From: Drosophila persimilis
Taxonomy: Eukaryota > Arthropoda > Insecta > Diptera > Drosophilidae
Assembly: GCF_003286085.1 (NCBI RefSeq)
Contig: NW_020825289.1
Span: forward strand, 2,728,001-2,792,000
Length of the DNA stretch: 64,000 nucleotides
Direction of reading: 5' to 3'
Positions 30,357 through 41,337 of the stretch are shown piece after piece. Numbering within the stretch: position 1 is the first letter of the stretch; the number at the start of each line of letters is the position of its first letter. Made by a program: the position numbers and the translations under genes. The notes beneath the pieces were generated by a model. It was not told the origin of the DNA. It ran no database searches and saw only the letters and a list, made by a program, of their open reading frames with translations.

Positions 30357-31064
30357 AAAATCCGTACCTCATCAGATGGATTCTCTCGCCATACTATGAG
30401 CAGACGGCTTAGTCATGGCCGGGATATCAAACAACTGGGCAAGTGTATCGAAATATATTAAGCACTTGTTGTCATACACCACCTTCAAATTTTCTAAAGC
30501 CTTCGAATAGTTTGCATCTGAGACTTGGAATGCCTGTATCGTTCTCAAGGCTTCATCGGACAAGCACCAAATGAGATGGTTGAAGTTCTCAATATTGGAC
30601 AACGACCGGTCGGAATCTACCAAACTTTCGAAAAAATTAATAATTTGTTTATATTCCGCGTGCTTGCCGCTGAACTTTGGCAACTTTAATTTTAGCAAAT
30701 TGGAGCGGTGCTGCACGGGAGCTAAATTTCCTTGTGGTTGGGAAGACCTGTTTGGCACTGCCGACATGTACAACGCCTTTGTAATCACACACGTTTCTTC
30801 TAGTTCCGACCTTTCCGAGTTATCTGGATCCACACTGTCGATCTCGGACTGCAGGGCCATTGCTTTGGTAATGTATTACTTTAAGATTTCAAAACGACAT
30901 TGGATTTGTAGTGGATCTAGCGAAATTGCACCCTCCTCGAAGCCAATTCTCATCCGATTAATATCTTCGCTAACCTTGTCCCGCTGCGTATATAATTTGG
31001 TCAGTTTTGCGCTTCCACACATCCCGCCCGCGGTTGGCTTCTCTTCACCATTCTTTTGAGCCAT
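30357..31064 (-). pseudogene. gag: BEL-1 gag, duplicate unit 2
   Basis: Nearly identical to the unit 1 gag. It carries the same TAA after RFEILK and the same truncated end, so both lesions predate the duplication. Small differences from unit 1 include E/G (EECAIS versus EEGAIS) and N/K (RDNVSED versus RDKVSED). Confidence 0.75.
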
Positions 31065-31784
31065 TTTGTTTGTTGTTTTAAATTATTAAATATAAGGCAA
31101 TAAAATGTTTAAATCAAATGCAGTGCGTTCCAACCGAACAATATTCGAACCAAGCGCGCATAAATTCGGTAAAATATGCACGCATAAACGTTAGGTTCGA
31201 TTCGAAACGCTTGAACGAAAGAACTTCGAACCGAAGCGATCGCTACCAAAAGCTCGACGTATCAAGCTCGAACCACGTTCGACACGATACGAAGCGTGCG
31301 ATGTAAGTTTAAAGAAGTTAAGTTAAGTTGCCGAAGACGAAGCGGCAAACAATGTTCCACTTAATCCCACAAATCTAAGAGAATTTTAACCTTTTCCAAG
31401 AACAAATTGGGGAAGCAAACAGACGAACGATGCTCCAATGTTATAGTTAGCTCCCCAAGTATAAGAGACCGAAATGATCGCTTCTTGACACACCAACGAA
31501 ACGCAAGCTGAGCGGTCCAGCAAAAGAGTCCGATATGACAAACGAAGCTGCAAAAGCAAGCTACGAAACGAAACGCCAAGCTGTGATCAGGGTAAAGACC
31601 GAATGCGACAATAAAGAGACGCGTATGTGAGGCATTAACGAGATGAATTTTTTTAAAGAGCGACAATGTGCATTGGTTTACCGCTGCAAGGGTCAACGTT
31701 TTCTCGAAACGAAAGACGAAATATGGCACCCAAGCACCGAAATAAGCTGTAAATTTTGGCGTTATGATGCTCTTTCTCATATAA
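31065..31784 (-). other. BEL-1 leader, unit 2, up to the LOA insertion
   Basis: Untranslated leader of BEL-1. It continues on the other side of the LOA insertion at 32106-32439. Confidence 0.6.
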
Positions 31785-32094
31785 GGTTAGGTTAGGTTAA
31801 GGCGGTAGCCGGGAGGGGAGATGTGAGCCTCCCGCCCCCGCCTATAAAAGGTCCGTTGTGTTGCCGCGTGGGCATGTGCCCCTTCTCGTTGCCTGAACCG
31901 TGAGAGCAGACTACTGGAGGATTAAGGGATGATCCCATCCGGTGGCTTGGATGTATTTGGACAAGGTCCCTGGTTTGATTTCGGACCGGTCCGAAATGTC
32001 CGTGAGGAAAGCGGCCCCGAGAATACGAAGATGACGATTTCCAAGGGCTGGGCAGTGGCAGAAGAAGTGGGGGACCGATTCCTCCTCCTCCTCC
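31785..32094 (-). mobile_element. LOA LINE, 5'-truncated insertion with 11-bp target duplication
   Basis: Flanked by TTCTCATATAA at 31774-31784 and 32095-32105. Encodes the end of the LOA C-terminal zinc region (ESVPHFFCHCPALGN-type; ILGAAFLTDISD; SKYIQATGWD) and a 3' UTR ending in (TAACC)n. Close to the LOA at 41338-42598. Inserted in the BEL-1 leader before the tandem duplication. Confidence 0.85.
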
Positions 32095-32105
32095 TTCTCA
32101 TATAA

Positions 32106-32439
32106 AAAGCGACACACAAATATAAAACCGTTTAGGCATGTCATACATTCATATAATCATGGACTGTTCAATGCCAAGCCAATAGGTATTTTTTCTATTA
32201 TTTTAGCCGCTATTGCTTTGGCATTATTACCTGATCGTCGGATAAATCCACTTCTCTGGGCATCGGCAATTCAGTATTCATCCTATGTCTTGGTTATGGC
32301 ACTATGGTCTTCCTTCTCCGGTGGTCTTCTGGCGTTCCTTCCCTTTTGAAGTGTTGTTTTATACGACGCGAAACACTGTTATTCGCGAACAGCTTTCTGG
32401 TCCACACAAAAATTTGCGGTCACGAAAAGCTAATCCCAA
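32106..32439 (-). other. BEL-1 leader, LTR-proximal part
   Basis: Untranslated leader between the primer binding site and the LOA insertion. No gene seen. Confidence 0.55.
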
Positions 32440-32458
32440 GGTCCCAGCTCGGGCGCCA
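32440..32458 (-). other. BEL-1 primer binding site, tRNA-Lys type
   Basis: Minus-strand TGGCGCCCGAGCTGGGACC abuts the LTR end. The first 10-11 nt match the complement of tRNA-Lys (UUU) 3' end as I remember it; the rest diverges. Confidence 0.5.
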
Positions 32459-32772
32459 TGTAGAATTTTGCGATAAATATTGGCCTTTAATCAGGCTGCG
32501 GACGCGGGGGACTAGAGGGATGGACCAGAGCTGCTTGCGGGGGAGACGAGAAGAAATAAAAAGGCAAGACCGTTCTTCATCAATGTAAGATTGCGACTCC
32601 CTCTCCGTTTATTATCCTAAGCTATGCTGGAGCGAATGTTGCTCAACATCTTTATGTTGCTTCATTATTTTGGGCGTATGTAACTACGTTAGGCAGTAGA
32701 TCTTAAAAGGTAAAGGTTGCCATTTAAGTAATTTATTTCAACTTTGCGGCTGCATCGACCGCTGTACCGACA
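32459..32772 (-). repeat. BEL-1 5' LTR
   Basis: Minus-strand TGTCGGTACAGCGG ... AATTCTACA, 314 bp, partner of 16506-16825. Confidence 0.8.
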
Positions 32773-33030
32773 GTGGTGTTGTTGCCCCGATTACATATAA
32801 ATAAGTTAAGTTAAGGATGAATCTGAAAAATGACTCAGCCCTTACATTTGTGTCCGAGCTTTTCCCGTATGCAATGTGGGATGTGCGACATCAGTCTTAG
32901 ATGTGTCCCTCAGCTTGCGGCCGTGTTGTCGCCATCGCTACAGTTATGGAGCAAAAAGATATTTAGGTGCTTTCTGGCAAGATTGCAGTGTGTACTGTCC
33001 CACACAGTGGGACATTCAGTCATTTCAGCT
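32773..33030 (-). mobile_element. LOA LINE fragment (endonuclease), other half of the element split by BEL-1
   Basis: The reverse complement reads NLFICNRGNNT, aligning with the LOA endonuclease text at 37975-37995 (CNRCKDPTFIIKNRQEVIDL). It continues upstream into a HHT/RGES-like endonuclease stretch with frameshifts. It directly continues the alignment that stops at 16505. Confidence 0.65.
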
Positions 33031-35100
33031 TGTTAGGAGCGCGCTGCCTAACGCCCGTAGGAGTAGGCTCTTGGCAGTTTTTACACCTGCCTCCCATGTG
33101 AGGAGCTCGCGGTGGTATGCACGCAAATTGGCATCCGCTCCTTGACCAGAAGTCCCGCGAATTGCGTACCCTTGCTCCTCGAGCCTGACCCGCAGAGCGC
33201 TGAGGTGGCGGTTGACCAGATGACGTAGACGAATGGTGCAGATGATGAATGTAGCTTCGCACGAATTGAGAGCATCGTATTATATAGGAGCTTTGGATAG
33301 TCGCCAACCCACTCGCAACAACTAAAAGTTACACCAAGTGTCTCAAGGATTAATGGGTTCAAACGATAAAGACTAGGACTAGATCTTTTCGTAACCTTTC
33401 GATTTCTCCCTGATACTCGTAATGCTGGACGATTTCGACACTTTTATAAAAGGCTCATTATATTCGGTCGGTGAGACAGTTTTTTGAAGTTTAGACTTGA
33501 GTCTTTACATTTTCTTATAAAGCGGAACACATACACGAACACTCTAAGCAGTTTGGGGTGTTACGAAAATCTCTCGATGAAATCTAACAGCTCCGAACTT
33601 CGCACAGCTGAAGTTGAAGTTTCCAGTTGAAGATCCTCGGAAAGTTCGAAATGAGAGTTCATGGGCCAGTTTTCTTTTTCCTCTTTCAGAAATGATGGAC
33701 TCGTTCAATGGGCACGTTTAATAGGGGTTTGATTCTGTGACAGAGATCTGCGAGAAGGTGAGCGGCACATAACTCAAGCTTTGGGAGCGGTTTGGTTTGA
33801 GCGACGATACTTTGGATTTGGACGTCAACAATGATACTTTTAAACCATCTGCAGTATTGCGTCATTGTATATGACGAACGCTCCATAGGCTCTAATGGAG
33901 GGGTCAGCAAAGGCATGTATTTGAACCGGTGACATCAGATCTGAAGACACAAACTGAGATATGGATATGTCTTCCAATTGAGATAGTGTATTTTTAAACT
34001 TATTCCATGCTGTTTCCAAATGCTACGGAATCGACTCATCCCAATCTAGTTTGTTAATCCAAAGCTCCTGCAAGCAACTTTGATGTCACCAATAGTATGC
34101 TCTTTTTTGTCACTCAGAGACAATTCAATTTTGAACTTAAAGGCATCGTCAGTAGATAACCATGAGACTCCTAACGCCAAGAAGTCATCGATGTAAAAGT
34201 TGGACCTAATAACGTAAGCAGCTTTACGGAATGAGAGCTCACTCTACCTTTTCAAACACAGGATAGCCAAGAATAGGGTTGGTCCAGTCTTATATGTTAC
34301 GGTATTAGGCTGGTATATTCTCAAGGACTCAGAAGGGTCTCTTCTCTAAACTATGAGCTGAAACTGCCGATCCGCTTCATTCACCATCACTTGGCGATAC
34401 ATCTTTTTGACATCGGCAGTCAGGGCAAACCTGTGCAGACGGAAACGGAGCAGTGTCAAGTATAGTTCCTCTTGAATGGTAGGTCCGACCATCAGAATAT
34501 CATTCAAGGCCACCTGTGAGGACGTCTTGGACGAAGCATCGAACACGACACGGAGTTTGGTAGACGTACTTTGGAGCCTCAGGACACACTGATGAGGAAT
34601 TACGTAGTGTGGAGTAGAAGGAATCGTATTGTCAGTAGGAGACATATGACCTAACGAGAGGCCCTCTTCCATGAATTTCAAGTTCATTTTCTTCAACTCA
34701 GGGTCACGATGCAATCGTCTTTCAAGCGACAAAAGCCGCCGTTTAACAACCTCAAAAGAGTTGCCTAAGCAACTTGGATCTGATTTAAACGGGAGCCTTA
34801 CTTCGAGCCGACCTGATGACAGTACCTGAGTCGTCTTACGATAGTGTTCTTCACATAGCTTGTACTCAGGTGTGGCAATTTTCTTGGTAGATGGCATTTC
34901 TTCCAGTGAACAAAACTCTTTCAAGGTCCGATTGATAGATACTAGCAACTCTTCACTGCAACTCAAACTATTTGTAATGTGAAGAGCAGAACTTTTGGTA
35001 ACATATTTTCTCGAGACAACCCAGCCAAGATTGGTTATCTGAAGAGTTGGAATGTCAGGAACTTGCTTAATTTGACCAACAGCTAATAATTCAAAGAACG
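33031..35100 (-). pseudogene. pol: BEL-2 copy 2 pol remnant
   Basis: The RT stretch 34966-34346 is open (VIPHQCVLRLQSTSTKLRVV, ALTADVKKMYRQVMV), but the catalytic YVDD region near 34190 reads through frameshifts (NFYIDDFLALG-like). RNase H at about 33960-33690 (CHRIKPLLNVPIERV) is deleted between there and the integrase linker. The integrase at 33400-33031 keeps scraps (IPPRAPHMGG) and lacks the catalytic D blocks. Nonfunctional. Confidence 0.75.
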
Positions 35101-36410
35101 ATTATGCTCCTATCAGCATATCTATTTTTTGTGGCTTGTAGAAATAAAGGTCTGCCAGTGGTAGGTTCTCTGGGATTCCCCAATCAGTCACTTTCACTGA
35201 CTGGTCAGGGTGATAACCTGAAATTGATTTCAGGATCCAAAAATCAAAGGAGAACTCACTACCATTTATTCGCGACGTCACCACTGTGTGTATTTTATCC
35301 TTTACTTGAGAATTAGATTCACCAATTCCAAGCAAGTTAATACAGGACTCCTCTCTACGGATCTGTAAGCGATTAGCGAGGTCCTCGGTAATGAAATTTG
35401 TTTGTGATTCAGAGTCGAGCAGATCTCTGGCCAGAATGTGTTCACCGCTCTTAGTTCGGACGCTTACGATCGACGTAGCCAGAATTACCCTGTCCAACGC
35501 TGTCGCATGCAAAACATGTGACGTGGAAGGTTGATTCTGATTTGATGGAGGAGAAGGACTCTCTTGGGGTGGTGGCAACGCGAGACTATTAGCCGACACT
35601 ATGTATCGATGCAATAATGTATGATGTAAGCGGCTGCACACTCGACATTTATTGGCTTTGCATTTTACAACAGCGTGGCCTTTTCGCAGACAATTAATGC
35701 ATAGGGATGCCGACTTAGCATCGACTTGGTATCGACGATTCAAGACTTTCTCAAAGTCGGACCAAAGCGGCAACTTCTCATAAGTAAGCTGTTTATCCCA
35801 CTTTTGTTTCGTCACAAATATTATTCGTAAAAATCAAATAATCGTTGTCATATACTCGTTTTAGGCCAGCCATGGCCTTTTCATAATTTGCCTCGGTGAC
35901 TTGGAACGCCTTTATTGTTCCTAATGCTTCATCAGAGAGGCACGAAATCAAATGATTAAATTTTTCGATCACCGGTATGCTGTTGTCGCTATGGAATAGC
36001 CTCTCAAAAAGGCTAATGAAATTTTTGAATTCCGAGTGTTTACCACTAAATTTGGGTAATGCCAATTTCGGAAGTCTAGCATGAGTTGGGGCTGAAGAAG
36101 ACACTGGCTTCGTCTCGCTTGCTGCATCAAAGGCGGCGATAAGCGACATTATCTTTCCTTTGGTGACAATTATCAGCTCTTCCAACTCGGCTGCATATGC
36201 ATCATCACCTGTTATGTCCTCGATTTGCTCCTGCAAATGATTAGCCTTTTCAATTGAAGCATTCAAACAATCTAATCTACATTGTAATTCCGGTAATTGC
36301 AAAGGAATCGACCCTTGATCTAATCGATCCTCTAAGCGGCGAATGCTTTTTACTCGACTTTTGAGCTTGATCTTTAAGTCTTCAAGAGTGGATTTACTTT
36401 TTTCTGCCAT
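35101..36410 (-). pseudogene. gag: BEL-2 copy 2 gag-protease with two deletions
   Basis: N-terminal 200 residues are nearly identical to copy 1 (MAEKSKSTLEDLKIKLKSRV). One deletion near 35815 fuses TNNI to TKQKW out of frame. A second near 35720 removes the first zinc knuckle, leaving CINCLRKGHAVVKC. The protease active site again reads LLDSESQTNF, and the arginine codon that is TGA in copy 1 is intact (TSRINGSEF). Confidence 0.8.
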
Positions 36411-37426
36411 AATGTTTGTGTATGAAGATTTTACGCAACAAAGCAGTATTATTTCTATTTATTTATTTATTATTTTTTTTTTTCAATGTTTGAACGAGAA
36501 CGATAATCGAAAACGAATTTGAATTGAATGTCGAGGCACGAGGTATCAAGGGAAAGAGTCGTTGCAAGTGACGGCCGAAAACAATATACCCGTTAGATAC
36601 AGGATAGCGCGTCACTTGGCAAGTAACAGCCGAAAACAATATACCCGTTAGATACAGGGTAGCGCGTCACTTGGCGCACCGTCAAGCTCAAGAGCGGCAA
36701 AGAAAATTCTCCCAACAAATACAACGCAAGCAGCAGTGGAGAAGCGAAAGCGAAAACGAAATAATGCACCGGTGCTGCTGCTTGTATGTATGTGTGGATA
36801 TTTTCTATACGCCGTGGCTTGGGTGAACGAACGAACAAACTTTGTGAGGTAGAACAAAATAAAATGGGTGGTGGGGGGGGGGCGACAGTGATTGCAGTAA
36901 ACGAAAGATGTATGTATGTACATATAACTGCTGCGTCCAAATAGCGGTTCACATATGTCTGTATGTGTAGATATGTATGTATTTATGTGTTTTTAGTTAT
37001 ATTTATGCAATTACTAATAAAATGCATGCAATCAAGCTCTACTATATGTATATCATACGTCTGTGCCTAGAATTGAAGGCGATGTGCAATGTTTTCAGCA
37101 CAAGACACCTCAAAGAGAGATCTGAATGTCTTTTGCTCAGCCTTCAATTTTCTGCACAAATACCTCTGATTCCTCGTTTGGATCTTTGAATCCAACTGCT
37201 ACTTTCCTGTCTTTATCGCAGGGCATCCCTCGGCGGTAGCAGAATTTGCACAAAAATTATTGTTGGCGCGACCGACGCGATGATATTTTACAAATTGATT
37301 GCCGATTGCACACACACACGACGCGGGCCACGAATATGTTTGCATATGTATACTGCAATTTCTTGTATCACTGTCACTTATTGTTGTTGCCTATAATCAA
37401 ATTTACAGTCCACCCGGGGTGCGCCA

Positions 37427-37725
37427 TGAAAAGTAAGAAGATTTTTTCTAAACAAAAATTACCGAAAACTTTGGATGACTATTTAATTATATGTATTTGG
37501 CGGGGCGAAAATTATTGCGCTCGATCTCTTTCAATATTAACAATAGACTATATATCCTTTAGAATACAATCTTCTATTCTAGCTAACCTACGGGGGGAAA
37601 AGCGGGGCGAATTCGCCAAGAGCGAGAGAGCGAGCTTTTATTGCGCTCCCGCTTTGCTCTAGCCTAACTTACACTAGACTTCATAATTACGATAAAAATA
37701 ATTCAAATATTATAACGATTACGTT
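37427..37725 (-). repeat. BEL-2 copy 2 5' LTR
   Basis: The inner end is precise (TGAAAAGTAAGAAG, abutting the primer site at 37426). The outer 60 bp are diverged, so the outer boundary is approximate. Confidence 0.65.
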
Positions 37726-37951
37726 GAGGAGAATGGTCGTTTTACCGCAGCGCGTTGTCTTTATAAAATTGTTAAAGAAGAAGAGTCACTCCCCCCACGT
37801 TTGGTGCTAATAGTGGCAAGACTAATGTCAGCTTTTTGCTTTTTGAAATGGAAAAACCAGTAATTAACAGCTAATGAATGTATCTATAACATTAATTGTT
37901 TCCCGACTGACTTTTAAGATTTTGAATTCACGCTGTCGATTTAAGATTAGT
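37726..37951. other. Unassigned segment
   Basis: About 230 bp with no gene or repeat I recognise. It forms the pre-insertion flank of the LOA element at 37966. Confidence 0.4.
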
Positions 37952-37965
37952 TAATATGAGTGTCT

Positions 37966-40919
37966 TTGCAATCGGTGCAAAGACCCCACGTTTATAATTA
38001 AAAATCGGCAGGAGGTCATTGACCTCACGCTAGTGTCAAACAAACTGCTAGACACAATCAAGAGCTGGAAAGTCCTAGGAGACCACTCCTTCTCAGACCA
38101 CAGGTATATCGAGACGATATTATCCTCCGAGATCCCCAAACCCACCGACTATATCAACCCCAGAAAAGCCAACTGGGAAAAATATAGCACAACCCTGGAG
38201 AAACTACTCCCTCCTACCGCTCCTAAATGCCCGAACACGGCAATACGTGAACAGGTTCACGGAGGCGTGCAATAAAGCCTTTCAAAGCAGCATGGCCTTC
38301 TAACAGACCAAGGGGGAAAAAGAAACCCTCCTTGTGGTCTAAACAACTAGACATCCTTCGTAGGACTTGTAGGACTCTCTTCAATATAAAATCAGTCTAG
38401 CACTATACAAAAAGGAAACGAGGAAGGCTAAAAGAGCCTCCTGGCAAAAATTTTGCTCCCAAATCGAGGAAACGTCGGAGGCCGCAAGACTTCAGAAAGT
38501 TCTCTCAGAAACAACCCCTTTGGTAGGTTACCTAAAAACGAATGATGGTACGTGGACCAACTACAGTGAGGAGTCCCTACACATTCTGCTCGACACGCAT
38601 TTCCCCGGATGTACAGCCACCGAGCCGGCATACCTCCAAGGAGAGGAATCGGTAGAATCGATAGACCATATCCTTACAAAACGGAACATAAGTTGGGCAG
38701 TAAACAGCTTCAACCCGTTTAAATCGCCAGGCCCGGACCAGGTAATCCCGGCCCAATTTCAGAAGTCCGGGGTACGGCCATCAACTGGCCACATAGTATC
38801 TTCCGGAAGATACTGGCGGTATGCATAATACCGCAAGCATGGCTTAAGGCTAGGATAGTTTTCAACCCTAAAGCAGGCAAATCCTCACACTCAACCCCGA
38901 AAGACTTTAGACCAATCAGCTTATCGTCTTGTCTACTCAAAACCTTTCAGAGACTTATTGGGTTACAATTACGGACAACCATAAGTCTCCAGCTGTACTC
39001 AAGTGCGCAGTATGCCTACCGGAAAGGAAAATCCACGGAAACGGCACTTCATGAAGTGATCTCGAGTGTAGAAAAATCGTTGCATCTCAAAGAATACTCA
39101 CTAATAGCTTTTCTCGATATCGAGGGAGCCTTCAACAACGTCACACCGGGCGCCATTACAGAAGCCCTGACTGACCTGGTGGTGGACCGTAACTTGGTGA
39201 TGCTCATTGATCAATTGCTCATGCGCAGGACGGTGAAATCTTCGATGGGATCATCTGCCGAGTCAAAGTATGTCAACAGAGGAACCCCGCAAGGGGGAGT
39301 TCTGTCTCCTCTTCTGTGGAGCATAGCAGTCAATAAGATTCTATGCGACCTGGAAGAGGGGGGCTGTGAAGTACTGGCATACACGGACGACGTTGCAATT
39401 ATCTTCGCAGGGAAATACCCCCAAACACTATGCGACCTAATGACCGCAAAGCTTGCTCGATTGTCCGGATGGACAGAATGGCGCGGATTGGGACTAAATC
39501 CCTCGAAAACGGAACTCGTGTTATTCACAAAAAAATATAAGGTTCCGCCCCTCAACCCCCCAATACTAAATGGATACAGGATCTCCTTCAGCGACAGTGC
39601 CAGTTACTTAGGGTTGGTAATTGACAAAAAGCTTAACTAGAACCTGAATGTCAAGGATAGGGTGAAGAAGGCAACGACAGCACTCTACACTTGCAAAAAA
39701 GCTATCGGCCTAAAGTGGGGCATGAACCCAAGCATAGTCTTATGGATATATCTGGCAATAGTCAGACCTATAATACTCTACGGAGTTACTGTCTGGGGGC
39801 CTGCCCTAACAAAAAGGACGATCACCAATCAGCTGGGCAAGGTTCAGCGAACGGCCGCCCTCTGCATCAGTGGAGCTCCTCGAACTACACCAAATTATGC
39901 GCTAAACGCCATGTTATGCCTCCAGAGCCTTGACCTTGCAGGAAAGGAGCGGGCAGAAATGGCAGCAATACGTCTTAGGGACTCTGAACAATGGGTACCT
40001 CAACACATACATAGGTCACTCATCTATACCAAATAAAAACAACATGGTCCCAGCAAGAACGGACTATCAAGTTCGAAGGGAGCACACGGAGACTCCATTC
40101 AGCACAATTATCCCTCATAGAGACGAATGGCTCGAGGGACTCCCCGGCCCAGACGGGGCCATAAGCATCTTCACGGATGGCTCAAAGCTGGACGGCAGGG
40201 TTGGAGGGGGAACCTACTCTGAACAGCTAAACATAAGGCAATCTTTCAGGCTTCCGGATCACTGTAGCGTCTTCCAAGCGGAAGTTACAGCAACCAGGGA
40301 GACTCTGTACTGCCTTCACACGGTTACCACCACGGCAACCAATCTAAACATCTACAGCGCTAGCCAAGCTGCAATCAGATCACTTAACGCGATCTCCTCG
40401 AACTCGGCTACTGTGGCGAACTGCCGCAAATCTCTTCACGAGATGGCTCAGCAATTTGCTTTCAGCCTTAAATGGGTCCCGGGCCACCGGGACATCGAGA
40501 GCATAGCGGACGAGCTGGCTAGATCTGGTACTACGAACCCCCTTCTCCAAGATAAGGAGGATATTTGTATGCCTATGGCCACCTGCAAGCTCAACAAGTG
40601 GCAAATAGGGCCACAGCTCGGCAAACATAGCCGACCATAGATAAGAAGCGCACCTCAGAGCTTTGCAACCTAGGCAGGGAAAGGTGCAGCGCGATCATAC
40701 GTTCCCACACAGGACACTGGCTAGACCACGCAAGTAGGCTGGGTGCCCCATACAATGATTTCTGCCGCAGCTGCAGAGACGAGGACGAAGAGGAGACAGT
40801 GGAACACCTGTTCTGTTCCTGTCCAGCTCTCAACAGACGGAGGCTGCATCACTTGGGCTCCGTTTTTTTGAATGACATCTCGGAGATGTCCACGCTGTGT
40901 CCCAGAAAGATCGCAAACT
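37966..40919 (+). pseudogene. LOA-C ORF2: endonuclease end, RT, RNase H, zinc region
   Basis: Endonuclease C-terminus 37966-38150 (SDHRY catalytic His block). RT: NPFKSPGPDQVIPAQFQ, FLDIEGAFNNVTPG, VNRGTPQGGVLSPLLW and the catalytic AYTDDVAIIF near 39377-39406. A TAG at 39638-39640 interrupts KLNxNLNVKD where Trp is likely. RNase H at about 40150-40540: SIFTDGSKLD, VFQAEV, then IYSASQAA where the third catalytic Asp is Ala, and WVPGHRDIE, ADELAR. The zinc region (CRSCRDEDEEETVEHLFCSC) near 40770-40820 is out of frame. Several frameshifts. Confidence 0.8.
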
Positions 40920-40941
40920 TTATAAGAGCATCTGGATGGGA

Positions 40942-41337
40942 GCTGGGAGTGGGTGTGCTGGGATGTGGCTGAGGTATGGTTTTGCTTGATCCGCCCGCAC
41001 CACCTGCAGCATCAGTGTGCGAGATGCGGCGCCGGGGAGTGGCCTTTAAGCGGGGACTACACTGAAACAGGCGCAGGCACTAGAGAAGCATTCATCAGCT
41101 TTTGCTTGCGCTTAGGCGACAGGATGGCCAGATGCAGTGCCTGCCCGTACAGCACGTAGTTGGGCAGGTTCGAGGTGGGCGAGTAGATCATAGAGGAGAG
41201 GGGCTGCTGGCCAGCTCCCCCAGAGGCAGCTGTTGCCGACGCCGATGTGGTTGACATTCTCTCTCAGCCGCGAGTGGACCGTTGAGGCTTAGCAGCTTGG
41301 TCACCAGGGAAATATCATCAGCGGCGACGTTTTACTT
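40942..41337 (-). other. GC-rich non-LOA segment at the 5' end of LOA-D, possible captured host sequence
   Basis: Unlike its neighbours it is GC-rich with CTG-biased codons on the minus strand. One minus frame (41257-41057, 66 codons) reads MSTTSASATAASGGAGQQPL and SSMIYSPTSNLPNYVLYGQA, then KRKQKL. Just upstream another frame reads DDISLVTKLLSLNGPLAAER. I do not recognise the protein. It could be a host exon fragment picked up during LINE integration, or an unknown repeat. Confidence 0.4.

Larger units (their letters stand above)
30201..31940. repeat. Tandem duplication unit 2
   Basis: Begins GGACAGACAGACAGGG in the DINE-1 microsatellite (equivalent to 26706) and ends CCCATCC in the LOA insertion. 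The junction at 30200/30201 joins LOA ...CCCATCC to DINE-1 GGACAG, with only GG shared by the two parental sites. Confidence 0.9.
16506..32772 (-). mobile_element. BEL-1: Pao/BEL LTR retrotransposon, host of a multi-level nest
   Basis: Minus-strand element with 5' LTR 32772-32459, tRNA-Lys-type primer site, long leader, gag, degenerate pol and 3' LTR 16825-16506. It contains LOA insertions (about 17754-18100; 31785-32094), a DINE-1 holding BEL-2, a tandem duplication (26706-31940) and a CR1-B insertion. With these removed it is roughly 4-5 kb, shorter than a full BEL because gag-to-RT sequence and the integrase core were deleted. LTRs differ at about 20 of 314 aligned sites (by eye) plus one 6-bp indel. 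No 5-bp target duplication is visible. Confidence 0.8.
33031..37725 (-). mobile_element. BEL-2 family, second copy (3'-truncated, decayed)
   Basis: Minus-strand copy with 5' LTR (37725-37427), primer site, leader, gag, protease, RT, RNase H and part of integrase, broken off in integrase at 33031. Same order and high similarity to 19114-25858. It shows several internal deletions. Confidence 0.85.

Noticed and set aside
16500-32780. 5-bp target duplication for BEL-1
   Set aside because: Flanks are ATAAA and GTGGT; no duplication. The insertion is inferred from continuity of LOA across it instead.
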